A DNA stretch of 64,000 nucleotides from Ancrocorticia sp052089425 (GTDB lineage: Bacteria > Actinomycetota > Actinomycetes > Actinomycetales > Actinomycetaceae), in the NCBI RefSeq assembly GCF_052089425.1, contig NZ_JBQCZW010000008.1:12023-76022 (forward strand), given 5' to 3'. The notes beneath the pieces are model-generated. The model searched no databases. It saw only the letters and a list, made by a program, of their open reading frames with translations, and was not told where the DNA came from. Within the stretch, counting starts at the first letter, position 1, and each line of letters starts with the position of its first letter. Positions 35,357 through 44,428 of this stretch are shown in pieces. Both the position numbers and the translations under genes were made by a program.

Positions 35357-36753
35357 TCGCCGTGACGCTGGAGCAGCTGGCTGCCGATGTACAGGGATCC
35401 TATACGGGCTCCGGAGAGATTTTGGCGCGCGGCGTGAGCACCGATACCCGAACGATTGAACCCGGGGCAGTGTTCGCCGCGATCAAAGGTGCGCGTGTTG
35501 ATGGCGCAGCCATGGCGGGCGAGGCTCTGGAGGCTGGAGCCGTTGCGGTTCTCACCGCGGATCCCGAGACGGCCATCGCAAGCGGAGCTCAGGATAGCCA
35601 GCTTATTGTGGTGGGCGATGTTCAGACGGCCATCGGAGATGCGGCGCGAGCTAACCTGCGGCGCGCGCGTGAGGTGGGCCGTTCCGATCTCAAGGTTGTT
35701 GCCATCACGGGATCGGTTGGCAAAACAACTACCAAGGACTTGTTGGCCGCACTGCTGGCGGGACGTGGCCCCATCATTGCCCCACCGGGGTCATTTAACA
35801 ACGAACTCGGTTTGCCGCTCACCGTGTTGAGAGCGAACGAAGATACAGCCACTCTTGTGCTGGAGATGGGTGCCGATCATATCGGCAACATCGAGTACTT
35901 GACCAGCATCGCTCCGCCAGACGTGTGTGCAGTGCTCATTGTGGCGCGAGCTCACTTGGGTGAGTTCGGCGGTATCGAGAACGTGGCGCGTGCCAAGTCC
36001 GAACTTGTCACCGGCACCCGCGCCTCGGGCCCGGTTATTCTGAACGCCGATGATCCTCGCGTTATGGGGATGAAGGATCTCGCCAAGGGGCCGGTCACCA
36101 CTTTTTCTGTCTCCGGCAACGGCGAAGTAGCTGCGCAGTCCGTCCGCGTTGACGCGGCGGGCCGGGCCAGCTTCACACTTGTCACCTCGGTGGGCCGCGA
36201 AAGTGTCAACCTGAAGTTGGTGGGTGCCCATCACGTGGCCAACGCACTGGCCGCGGCCAGCGTGGCGCTTGTCATGGGCGTTGATCTCCACACGATCGCT
36301 CGTGTGCTCTCGAACGTAGCTGCCGCCAGCCCACACCGAATGGACGTTCGCTCAAAGGGCGGCGTGACCTTCATTGATGATTCGTACAACGGCAACCCGG
36401 ATTCCATGAGGGCGGGGCTCGCCTCGCTCGCACATCTTGGCCGTGATAAGCGCCGGATTGCCGTACTGGGCGCCATGCTCGAACTTGGTGAGGCGACTGA
36501 GGCAGAACATGCAGCCTTGGGCGAAGTAGCCAAGAATGCCGGTGTGTCCATCCTGATCTGCGTTGGTGATTCCCATACGCTCGATCAAGCGGCAAGTGCC
36601 GAGGGAATTGATGTGTTCACGGCGAAGGACCCGCGCGAAGCTACGGGAGTCCTGCGCCATCTGCTTCAACCGGGGGACGCTGTGCTCTTTAAGGGGTCAA
36701 ATGGATCGGGCGTGTGGAAAGTGGCCGATGCCATGCTCGGGAGGGAATCCTAA
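35353..36753 (+). CDS. murF: UDP-MurNAc-tripeptide D-Ala-D-Ala ligase MurF
   Basis: Adds D-Ala-D-Ala to the UDP-MurNAc tripeptide in the cytoplasm. The 466-residue protein has the substrate-binding N-terminal GVSTDTRTIEPGAVFAAIKG, ATP site ITGSVGKTTTKDLLAAL, GSFNNELGLPLTVLRA, the conserved EMGADHIGNIEYL, and IDDSYNGNPDSMRAGLASL, all as in the family. ATG 35353 overlaps the murE stop and has AAAGGAG upstream. Its TAA directly abuts the mraY ATG. Confidence 0.96.
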   Translation: MIAVTLEQLAADVQGSYTGSGEILARGVSTDTRTIEPGAVFAAIKGARVDGAAMAGEALEAGAVAVLTADPETAIASGAQDSQLIVVGDVQTAIGDAARANLRRAREVGRSDLKVVAITGSVGKTTTKDLLAALLAGRGPIIAPPGSFNNELGLPLTVLRANEDTATLVLEMGADHIGNIEYLTSIAPPDVCAVLIVARAHLGEFGGIENVARAKSELVTGTRASGPVILNADDPRVMGMKDLAKGPVTTFSVSGNGEVAAQSVRVDAAGRASFTLVTSVGRESVNLKLVGAHHVANALAAASVALVMGVDLHTIARVLSNVAAASPHRMDVRSKGGVTFIDDSYNGNPDSMRAGLASLAHLGRDKRRIAVLGAMLELGEATEAEHAALGEVAKNAGVSILICVGDSHTLDQAASAEGIDVFTAKDPREATGVLRHLLQPGDAVLFKGSNGSGVWKVADAMLGRES

Positions 36754-37839
36754 ATGCTCGCGATCCTAATTTCGGCTGCAACCAGCCTGATTATCTCTCT
36801 GGTGGGGACACCGCTCCTCATCAAGGTTCTCGTATCGCGCCAATACGGGCAGTTCATCCGGCAAGACGGTCCCACCACCCACCTCACCAAGCGCGGAACG
36901 CCCACCATGGGCGGGGTGATCATCATCTTGGCAACGGTGATCGGCTACACCTTCGCGAACCTCGTGAGTGGCCGAGGCCCGAACGCCTCCGGGCTTCTCC
37001 TGCTTTTCCTCATGGTGGGGCTGGGCCTCATCGGCTTCCTCGATGATTTTGCTAAGATCCGCCACAAGCAATCTGAGGGCCTCACTCCCTGGGCGAAGAT
37101 CATCGGGCAGGCCTTTATCGGCATCACCTTTGCCGTGCTTGCCCTTCAGTTCCGAAACGCCGATAACCGGACTCCGGCCTCCACGCGAATGTCCTTCATC
37201 CGCGATTCCAATATCGATCTGGCATTCTGGGGCGCTGGGATTGGCTTGGTCCTGTTTGTCATCTGGGCAAACTTCCTCATCACTGCGTGGTCCAACGCCG
37301 TCAACCTGACCGATGGGTTGGACGGTTTGGCGGCCGGTGCGTCAATGATTGCCTTTGGTGCGTATACGCTGCTCACCACGTGGCAATCGAATCAGGCATG
37401 CTATGGCGTTCTTGGTGCAAGTCCCGGTTGTTATGACATCCGGGATCCGCGCGATCTTGCCATCGTTTCGGCGGCTATCGTTGGGGCCTGTTTCGGATTC
37501 CTGTGGTGGAACACCTCACCGGCCCAGATTTTCATGGGTGACACTGGATCGCTTGCACTTGGCGGCGCATTCGCCGGGCTCTCGATCCTCACACACACAG
37601 AGTTCCTTGCCGTCATTATCGGAGGGCTCTACCTACTTGAGGTTCTCTCGGATGTCATTCAGGTTGGCTTCTTCAAGCTCACCCGCAAACGTGTGTTCCG
37701 AATGGCGCCACTCCACCACCATTTCGAATTGAAGGGGTGGAAAGAGGTGACGGTTGTGGTTCGATTCTGGATCATCGCCGCCTTGTTCGCCGTGATCGCG
37801 GTGGGAATCTTCTATGGTGAATGGTTGGCCAAACAGTGA
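36754..37839 (+). CDS. mraY: Phospho-MurNAc-pentapeptide transferase MraY
   Basis: Integral membrane enzyme that makes lipid I from UDP-MurNAc-pentapeptide and undecaprenyl phosphate. The 361-residue protein has about ten membrane segments. Signature pieces are GTPTMGG near residue 48, FLDDFAKIRHKQSEGL (the catalytic Asp pair), NAVNLTDGLDGLAAG, FMGDTGSLALGG and the C-terminal APLHHHFELKGWKE histidine motif. The ATG follows the murF TAA directly. The stop overlaps the next gene's GTG. Confidence 0.96.
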   Translation: MLAILISAATSLIISLVGTPLLIKVLVSRQYGQFIRQDGPTTHLTKRGTPTMGGVIIILATVIGYTFANLVSGRGPNASGLLLLFLMVGLGLIGFLDDFAKIRHKQSEGLTPWAKIIGQAFIGITFAVLALQFRNADNRTPASTRMSFIRDSNIDLAFWGAGIGLVLFVIWANFLITAWSNAVNLTDGLDGLAAGASMIAFGAYTLLTTWQSNQACYGVLGASPGCYDIRDPRDLAIVSAAIVGACFGFLWWNTSPAQIFMGDTGSLALGGAFAGLSILTHTEFLAVIIGGLYLLEVLSDVIQVGFFKLTRKRVFRMAPLHHHFELKGWKEVTVVVRFWIIAALFAVIAVGIFYGEWLAKQ

Positions 37840-39299
37840 ATATCCCGGGTGCACAGTTCTTCGATCACCAGCGCGTTGCCGTTGTTGGGTTGGGCATTTC
37901 GGGTGTCGCTAGCCTTGAGGTCCTAGCTGGTGCCACCTCGGCTACTCTGAGCGCTTGGGATTCGGCCCCCGGGCCAATCGAGGCGCTCGATGTGCCGGTT
38001 GACCGTGCCGCATGCATTGAAGATCCTGACGAATTAGCCAAGGAGATTCTCGCTTGGCAGCCTGATATAGCCGTCCTTGCGCCCGGCATTCGGGAGGTCA
38101 GCCCTCTGTTTACCACTCTCGAATCCGCTGGATTAGCACTGTGGAGCGAAATCGAGCTGGCATGGCACCTTCGCGCTGCGGGTGACGATGGGGAATATGC
38201 TCCGTGGCTATGCGTGACGGGCACGAACGGTAAGACCACCACCGTGTCTATGCTGGCTAAGATCCTCACTCAGGCCGGTCTACGGGGACTGGCCATCGGC
38301 AATGTTGGCTCCCCGGCGGTTGCGGAGGTCAGCAGGACCGATTCTGGGGCGCCCGGCGCATTCGCGGTTGAGCTTTCCTCGTTCCAGCTCCGTACCACCC
38401 ACAGCGTCTCTCCCGCAGGAGCGGTGTGCCTGAATATCGCCGATGACCATTTGGAATGGCATGGCAGCCGCGAGGCCTATTGGCAGGCGAAAGCACGCGT
38501 GTACGAGCATACGCAGGCTGCCTGTGTGTATCCGATTGGTGATTCCCACGTCCAAGCGATGGTTGATGGCGCCGACGTCCAAGAGGGAGCGCGCGCCCTT
38601 GGTGTCACGCTGGGCATACCTCCCGTTGGGGCCGTGGGCCTTGTTGAGGACATGGCCGTTGATCGCGCATTTGGCGCCTCGCGGTGGGACGAGGGTGTTG
38701 AGCTGTTCAGCATTTCCGATATCGAGCATCTTGCTCCGAGCGGTGCCTCACTTCCTGCGCACATCGTGATTGACGCGCTGATGGCCGCCACCCTTGCACG
38801 CAGCGTGGGCGTATCGCCGGACGCGATCCGCGAGGGACTGTCCGGCTTTCAGGGGGGCCACCACCGGATCGAATTGATCGATACGGTGGCCGGAGTTTCC
38901 TACGTTGATGATTCCAAGGCAACAAACGCGCATGCCGCGCGTGCTTCACTGATGGGCTGCGAGGATTCCTCCGTTGTGTGGATCGCTGGCGGCCAAGCGA
39001 AGGGCTCAAGGTTTGACGAATTAGTTGCCGCAGTTGCGGGTAAGTTGCGCGCTGTCATCGTGATTGGCAAGGATCACGAGCCGTGGCGTGCGGCGCTGCG
39101 CGATCTTTCGGTTCCCGTCGAATGGATCAACCCTGAAACGTCTCAGCCCATGACGGAGGCGGTTGCGGCCGCCACACGTCACGCTCAGCCGGGATCAACG
39201 GTGTTGCTGGCACCCGCATCGGCTTCAATGGACCAATTCACCTCCTACGCTGCCCGCGGGGCAGCCTTTGCACACGAGGTTCGGAGGATACGTGGCTGA
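37836..39299 (+). CDS. murD: UDP-MurNAc-L-Ala D-Glu ligase MurD
   Basis: Adds D-glutamate to UDP-MurNAc-L-Ala. The 487-residue protein has VAVVGLGISGVASLEVLA near the N-terminus, the ATP site VTGTNGKTTTVSMLAKIL, VELSSFQLRTTHS, NIADDHLEWHGSREAYWQAKARVY and SYVDDSKATNAHAA. The GTG that overlaps the mraY TGA (GTGA) is preferred because of the coupling style in this cluster; an ATG at 37821 gives five more residues, and neither has a good ribosome binding site. The downstream ftsW start overlaps its end. Confidence 0.95.
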   Translation: MNIPGAQFFDHQRVAVVGLGISGVASLEVLAGATSATLSAWDSAPGPIEALDVPVDRAACIEDPDELAKEILAWQPDIAVLAPGIREVSPLFTTLESAGLALWSEIELAWHLRAAGDDGEYAPWLCVTGTNGKTTTVSMLAKILTQAGLRGLAIGNVGSPAVAEVSRTDSGAPGAFAVELSSFQLRTTHSVSPAGAVCLNIADDHLEWHGSREAYWQAKARVYEHTQAACVYPIGDSHVQAMVDGADVQEGARALGVTLGIPPVGAVGLVEDMAVDRAFGASRWDEGVELFSISDIEHLAPSGASLPAHIVIDALMAATLARSVGVSPDAIREGLSGFQGGHHRIELIDTVAGVSYVDDSKATNAHAARASLMGCEDSSVVWIAGGQAKGSRFDELVAAVAGKLRAVIVIGKDHEPWRAALRDLSVPVEWINPETSQPMTEAVAAATRHAQPGSTVLLAPASASMDQFTSYAARGAAFAHEVRRIRG

Positions 39300-40596
39300 T
39301 AAGCGAAAGAACGGTGCTCGGGCGGATCGTCCGGGCTCTGGGAAATCGCGTGCCACATCCTCCCTTTTCCCTCGGTTGAATCCGTCTAAGGACGAGGCAC
39401 AGGTACGCGAGGTGATGCGTCAATCCGTCATCTCCACGTTGATTCCCACCTTCGTGTTGCTCATTCTGGGGCTCGTGATGGTCTATTCGGCCACTGCCCC
39501 CGCAGGCATCCGTGACGCCAACGCCGTGTCACTTGGCGCCTTCCGGACCGCCAATAACCACCTCGTTCTCTCATTGGTTGGTGTTGCTGTTGGAGGGCTG
39601 TGTTCGCTGATCCCGCTGCGGTGGTTCGCAGCTTTCGCGAACTGGCTCTTCGGGTTGGGCCTTGCGCTGCAGGTGTTGGTTCTGACCCCACTTGGCGTTG
39701 ATGTTGGAGGAAACACGAACTGGATCCAGATTGCTGGCATCCGGCTCCAACCGTCCGAACTGTTAAAGATCGCCACGGTTGTGTGGCTCGCCGCTCATTT
39801 GGCCAGACTCAGAGATCGGGAAGCCGATTGGCGTGCCTACATGTTCCCCACAGGGATTGGCGCGGCCGCAGCGTTCGTATGCGTCATGTTGGGCGGCGAT
39901 TTGGGCACCGGCTTGATCTTCATCCTCATCGCCGCTGGCGCATTCTGGCTGGCCAATATGCCCGCCAGATACTTCGTTGCTGTTGGTGCGCCCGTTGTGG
40001 TGATCGCCGGATTCCTTGTGGCGATCTCCGATTCCCGGCGAACTCGCGTCACCGATTTTGCCGCCAACCTCTTTGCCATGCCGGATTCGCAGCATCCAAC
40101 GCAGCCTGATTTCGCGATGTGGGCCTTCGGCTCTGGAGGCATCGGAGGTTCAGGCCTAGGAACGGGCGCGGAGAAGTGGCCCGGTAATTTGGCCGAAGCG
40201 CAAACAGACTACATTTTTGCCGTGATCGGTGAGGAACTCGGGTTTGGAGGCTGTGCGCTTGTTATTTGTATGTTCCTCTTGCTGGGATGGAGCCTCATTC
40301 GCGTCAGTATGAACCATCCGAGCAAATTCGGGAGAATCTCCGTGGGCCTTGTAGCCATTTGGATTTGTGGCCAAGCCTTTGCCAATATGCTTGTGGTCAC
40401 TGGACTGCTCCCCGTATTCGGTGTGCCATTGCCATTCATGTCACAGGGAGGAACGGCCGTTATCGCGGCGCTCTTAGGCATCGGGGTCAGTGTGTCCGCA
40501 ATGCTGTCCGTTCCCGGCGTACGTGATTCTTTCAAAGTCCGCGGATCCATCGCTCAGGGCGCACGGGCCGTACTGAAGCGGAGCAATAATGAGTGA
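39292..40596 (+). CDS. ftsW: Septal peptidoglycan polymerase FtsW (SEDS family)
   Basis: Glycosyltransferase that polymerises septal glycan strands with FtsI. The 434-residue protein has a basic cytoplasmic N-terminus of about 45 residues and roughly ten membrane segments. SEDS signatures seen are GLVMVYSAT, QIAGIRLQPSELLKIATVVWLA, GTGLIFILIAAGAFW, QTDYIFAVIGEELGFGGC and LPFMSQGGTAVI. GTG 39292 follows GGAGGA by 3-4 nt and overlaps the murD stop; the longer frame to 39163 is a murD shadow. RodA is similar, but the dcw context supports FtsW. Confidence 0.94.
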   Translation: MADKRKNGARADRPGSGKSRATSSLFPRLNPSKDEAQVREVMRQSVISTLIPTFVLLILGLVMVYSATAPAGIRDANAVSLGAFRTANNHLVLSLVGVAVGGLCSLIPLRWFAAFANWLFGLGLALQVLVLTPLGVDVGGNTNWIQIAGIRLQPSELLKIATVVWLAAHLARLRDREADWRAYMFPTGIGAAAAFVCVMLGGDLGTGLIFILIAAGAFWLANMPARYFVAVGAPVVVIAGFLVAISDSRRTRVTDFAANLFAMPDSQHPTQPDFAMWAFGSGGIGGSGLGTGAEKWPGNLAEAQTDYIFAVIGEELGFGGCALVICMFLLLGWSLIRVSMNHPSKFGRISVGLVAIWICGQAFANMLVVTGLLPVFGVPLPFMSQGGTAVIAALLGIGVSVSAMLSVPGVRDSFKVRGSIAQGARAVLKRSNNE

Positions 40597-41767
40597 GATG
40601 TCCGAACCAACACGTCCGAAACACAATGGCGAAGGGAACAACGTGGACAACACAGCACAGGGCGTTCGGGTGGTACTTGCAGGTGGGGGAACTGCCGGGC
40701 ACGTGAACCCACTACTCGCCACGGCCTTCGAACTGACCAAACACGGCGCACAGGTGAGCGCTGTTGGCACAAGCGAAGGGCTAGAAACCGATCTAGTACC
40801 CGCCGCTGGTATCGAACTGGACACCATTGAGAAGGTGCCTTTCCCCCGCAGGCCAAACGGTGCGATGGTCCGCTTCCCGCTCGATTTCCGTGCCGCCGTG
40901 CGCCACGCAGGCGATATCTTGGTCAAGCGTCAGGCCGATGTTGTGGTTGGCTTTGGAGGCTTCGTCTCCACTCCGATGTATCGCGCGGCTAAGGCACAGG
41001 GTATCCCTGTGGTGATCCATGAACAGAATGCGAAGCAGGGCCTCGCTAATCGCTACGGCGCGCGATTTGCTGCCGCTGTGGCCCTCACCTTTCCGTCCAC
41101 CTCACTGGCGGCCAAGCAAGGCCAGACCGTCACGGTTGGACTTCCGTTACGCCCGGCCATTTCAGACCTTGCACAGGCCAGATTGGACGGCGGCGATGCT
41201 CCGCGCCGGGATGCCGCCGCACGGTTGGGCCTTGACCCGGATATGACCACCCTCGTGGTGACGGGCGGCTCGCTCGGCGCCCAACACCTCAATGAGGTAG
41301 TGGAAGAGTGCTTACCGCTCCTCCAGGACTTTCAGGTTCTCCACCTGACAGGGCGTGGCAAGGATGGCCCCATCCGCCAAGCAACGGATTCAATGAACTC
41401 CTATCACGTGCTGGACTACCTAGCCACGATGGAGGATGCCTACGCCGTTGCCGATCTTGTTCTATGCCGTTCGGGTGCAGGCACAGTTGCCGAACTCAGC
41501 GCCCTTGGAATTCCCGCGTTCTTCGTTCCTCTTGCTATCGGCAACGGGGAACAAGAACTCAACGCCGCAGATTCCATCCGCGCAGGCGGCGCAGTGCTGG
41601 CACGCGATAAGGACTTCGACGCTCAGGTATTCGCCCAGCGGGTGATGCCGTTGCTGCACGCCCCACAGAAGCTGGCTGATATGGGCCAAGCAGCGCGAGG
41701 AGTGAGTCCAGTGGATGCCGCCGCACGGCTTTCCGATCTGGTATTGAGGATCGGGGAGGAGAGCTGA
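40589..41767 (+). CDS. murG: UDP-GlcNAc:lipid I transferase MurG
   Basis: Peripheral membrane glycosyltransferase that converts lipid I to lipid II. Motifs: LAGGGTAGHVNPLLATAFEL, IHEQNAKQGLANRYGARFA, TGGSLGAQHLNEVVEE, and the UDP-GlcNAc site CRSGAGTVAELSALGIPAFFVPL followed by GEQELNA. The annotated ATG (392 residues) overlaps the ftsW stop; the first about 25 residues (SEMSEPTRPKHNGEGNN) are polar and non-conserved, so an internal GTG at 40643 with AAGGGA upstream may be the true start. The stop overlaps murC (TGATG). Confidence 0.95.
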   Translation: MSEMSEPTRPKHNGEGNNVDNTAQGVRVVLAGGGTAGHVNPLLATAFELTKHGAQVSAVGTSEGLETDLVPAAGIELDTIEKVPFPRRPNGAMVRFPLDFRAAVRHAGDILVKRQADVVVGFGGFVSTPMYRAAKAQGIPVVIHEQNAKQGLANRYGARFAAAVALTFPSTSLAAKQGQTVTVGLPLRPAISDLAQARLDGGDAPRRDAAARLGLDPDMTTLVVTGGSLGAQHLNEVVEECLPLLQDFQVLHLTGRGKDGPIRQATDSMNSYHVLDYLATMEDAYAVADLVLCRSGAGTVAELSALGIPAFFVPLAIGNGEQELNAADSIRAGGAVLARDKDFDAQVFAQRVMPLLHAPQKLADMGQAARGVSPVDAAARLSDLVLRIGEES

Positions 41768-43131
41768 TGTACCACTTCATCGGTATCGGGGGAGCGGGAA
41801 TGTCCGTGATCGCCGAACTCATGCTGGCACAAGGTGCCACAATTTCGGGATCGGATGCCCGAGAAAGCGCAACGACTGACTATCTGACGGGGCTCGGCGC
41901 CCGGGTATTTATCGGGCAGAACGCGGAGAACGTTCCGGAGGACGCGACTGTGGTTGTCTCCTCTGCGATTCGTGAATCGAACCCGGAGCTGGCAATTGCG
42001 AGGATGCGCGGACAAGATGTCCTACACCGTTCGCAGGCGTTGGCGCTGGCTGCCAAGGGGCGCGATTTCATCGCTGTTGCGGGCGCCCACGGGAAAACCA
42101 CAACCTCAGCAATGCTGGCAACTACGCTGCGCACGCTGGGTGGGGATCCTTCGTGGGCGATTGGCGGAAACGTGACGGGAGTGGGGGCAGGCGGCCATCT
42201 GGGCGCCGGGAAAGCCTTTGTTGCCGAGGCAGACGAATCCGATGCATCATTTCTCAACTACACGCCACGGCTGGCGATCGTCACCAACGTGGAGCCTGAC
42301 CATCTCGATCATTACGGCACCCCAGAAGCATTCGAGCAGGCGTTTGAGCAATTCGCTGAACGCATCGTTTCCGGAGGACTCTTGGTGGCCTGCTCGGATG
42401 ATCCGGGCGCAGCTCGGCTGGCTGAAAGCGCCCTAGCTTCTGGCATCCGGGTAGTGACGTATGGGCGAGGCGATGGAATTCCCGGCGCAGAGCGCCACGT
42501 TCGGATCACAGAAGAATCCCACCGCGAGGGGCGTGCACGCGGTACGTTCAGCGATTCCAACGCCGCGTTTGAGGTGGATCTGGCCGTGGTGGGCGCTCAC
42601 AATCTGCTCAACGCGGCAGCCGCATGGGCCGGGGCCACCGAAATCGGCTACTCGGGGCGCGATGTTGCACGCGCCCTCGCGAGTTTCTCTGGTACGGGGC
42701 GCCGTTTCGAAAAACGTGGCGAAGCGGCGGGGGTAACTGTCATCGACGATTATGCCCACCATCCAACAGAGGTTCGCGCAACGCTGGAGGCAGCACGTGA
42801 ATACGTGGGCGCCGGGCGGATTATTGCGCTCTTTCAACCTCACCTCTATAGCCGAACCCGAAACTTTGCGAGCGAGTTTGCCGCGGCGCTAACTCTGGCC
42901 GATTGCGCAATTGTCACGGGCGTGTACGCCGCGCGGGAGGATCCCATCCCGGGTGTTGATGGGCATGTGATCGCCGATAGTATTCCAGGCGGTGAGTTCA
43001 TTCAGGACAAGGAGGCTGCAGCGGATGCCGCAGCCGATATGGCAAAACCCGGAGATATTATTCTGACGATTGGCGCCGGAAACGTGACGGAGCTGGGCCC
43101 GAAGATCCTCGAGAGGCTCTCCGTGCGATGA
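41767..43131 (+). CDS. murC: UDP-MurNAc L-Ala ligase MurC
   Basis: Adds the first residue, L-alanine, to UDP-MurNAc. The 454-residue protein opens with YHFIGIGGAGMSVIAELMLAQG, then VAGAHGKTTTSAMLATTL (ATP site), EADESDASFLNYTP, VTNVEPDHLDHYGT, HNLLNAAAAWAG and IDDYAHHPTEVRATLEAAR. All are canonical. It starts in the murG stop (TGATG) and ends overlapping ftsQ (ATGA). Confidence 0.96.
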   Translation: MYHFIGIGGAGMSVIAELMLAQGATISGSDARESATTDYLTGLGARVFIGQNAENVPEDATVVVSSAIRESNPELAIARMRGQDVLHRSQALALAAKGRDFIAVAGAHGKTTTSAMLATTLRTLGGDPSWAIGGNVTGVGAGGHLGAGKAFVAEADESDASFLNYTPRLAIVTNVEPDHLDHYGTPEAFEQAFEQFAERIVSGGLLVACSDDPGAARLAESALASGIRVVTYGRGDGIPGAERHVRITEESHREGRARGTFSDSNAAFEVDLAVVGAHNLLNAAAAWAGATEIGYSGRDVARALASFSGTGRRFEKRGEAAGVTVIDDYAHHPTEVRATLEAAREYVGAGRIIALFQPHLYSRTRNFASEFAAALTLADCAIVTGVYAAREDPIPGVDGHVIADSIPGGEFIQDKEAAADAAADMAKPGDIILTIGAGNVTELGPKILERLSVR

Positions 43132-44282
43132 GACCCCCGAAACGCCCAGCCAAACCCCGCGATCTAGGGGCAAGCAAAGACCGACACGGGGGCGGGGAGA
43201 TCAGCCATGAGCAGGTCCGTAAAGCCCGTCAGGATGCCGCACCTACGGCCGCACTGAGCCCTGAGGAGGCCCAGCGCATCGCTGACTCGGTGACGGGAAA
43301 GTGGCAGGGCAACAAACCCGCCGCCCCATCACGATCCGGGCGTACGGACGATAGCGCCGGTTCCACTGAATCCGCCACATCTGCTCACAGCGCCCACAGC
43401 GGGCAGAGCCCCGCTGAGCCGGTCGAAGCTCCGAACGCCCCCGCCGCCTCACCTCCCCTCCGTGAACGGCTTGCCCTCCAGAAACGGCTTCGCGGGCTCA
43501 CCTCACGGGTATCTCTGAAGCGTGAGCGGCGCCCCCGCAGGCGCTCCACCACCGAACTCTCCGAACGGCGCCTCGAAAAGCAATCTGAACGCCGGCGCCT
43601 CATTCTCAAGCGCGTTGGGGTTCTCGGCGGCGGAGTTTTTCTGGTGCTCACCCTCGTGTGGGTACTGTTCTTCTCCTCGATCTTGGGCTTGCAGAAGGAT
43701 GACATTACGGTATCTGGGCTCAACGATCAGGAGGCGGTCACTGAAGCCGAGGTGATCGCCGTCGTCGGCGAATGGGAAGGATCTCCAACGCTCCGGCTAC
43801 CGGAATCGACCATTGAATCCTCCCTCACGGAATCGTTCCCACTCATCGAAACAGCCAATGTGAACGGACAGGCGCCGCACGGTGCGAACGTGACCCTCAC
43901 GTTGCGCGAGCCCATCGCCTGTTTACTCGAAGATGGTGAATGCGTGGCAATCGATGCCCACGGCGCCAGAATTCCTGTGCCGGAGGAGACCGCCGATGCC
44001 CTTCCACGCCTGACCTTGGACAAGGGACAGGATGCGGCAGGGGAGGCCGCCATGTCCATGATTGAGGTGCTTGATGCGTTGCCGGCTGGGACACGTGAGC
44101 GCGTCGAATCTATTGAAGTTAGCGATACGCTCCAAATGACTCTCAAACTCAACGGTGGCGCTGAGGTGACGTGGGGCCGCGCGGAGGATAACGATTTTAA
44201 GGCTGAGGTGCTGACCGTGCTGCTTGAACAAGAGGCGGACAGCTATGACGTATCGGTTCCGAGCGCCCCGGTGACTGGCTAG
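43128..44282 (+). CDS. ftsQ: Division protein FtsQ/DivIB
   Basis: Bitopic divisome protein linking the early and late division complexes. The 384-residue protein has a long, very basic and proline-rich cytoplasmic region of about 155 residues, a membrane segment (about 160-187, VGVLGGGVFLVLTLVWVLFFSSIL), then a POTRA domain (DITVSGLNDQEAVTEAEVIAVV to LREPIACLLEDGECVAIDAHG). The long N-terminus is more than in E. coli but usual in actinobacteria. Last of the coupled cell-wall genes; the following 146 nt leader carries structured RNA before ftsZ. Confidence 0.92.
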   Translation: MRPPKRPAKPRDLGASKDRHGGGEISHEQVRKARQDAAPTAALSPEEAQRIADSVTGKWQGNKPAAPSRSGRTDDSAGSTESATSAHSAHSGQSPAEPVEAPNAPAASPPLRERLALQKRLRGLTSRVSLKRERRPRRRSTTELSERRLEKQSERRRLILKRVGVLGGGVFLVLTLVWVLFFSSILGLQKDDITVSGLNDQEAVTEAEVIAVVGEWEGSPTLRLPESTIESSLTESFPLIETANVNGQAPHGANVTLTLREPIACLLEDGECVAIDAHGARIPVPEETADALPRLTLDKGQDAAGEAAMSMIEVLDALPAGTRERVESIEVSDTLQMTLKLNGGAEVTWGRAEDNDFKAEVLTVLLEQEADSYDVSVPSAPVTG

Positions 44283-44307
44283 TTCTCGCCCAGTTTTGGT
44301 GAACTTT

Positions 44308-44412
44308 ACGGGCAATGCTGCGACACACCACGGCGGTCATTGATACCGCTGCCCGTTCCCTCTACCTTTTCCGCGAAGTCAGATACGTAAAACCTCAAGT
44401 ACTTCTTGAGGT
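44308..44412 (+). promoter_or_regulatory. Structured ftsZ leader with three nested or serial hairpins
   Basis: ACGGGCA (44308-44314) pairs with TGCCCGT (44350-44356), enclosing CGGCGGT (44331-44337) with ACCGCTG (44345-44351, one G-U). The last bases of the inner arm overlap the outer arm, so they compete. Separately, ACCTCAAG (44392-44399) and CTTGAGGT (44405-44412) form a perfect 8-bp stem with a 5-nt loop just before the AAGGAAG ribosome binding site. No protein-coding frame is convincing here. Probable regulation of ftsZ; not proved. Confidence 0.5.
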
Positions 44413-44428
44413 CTGAAAGGAAGAGTCC

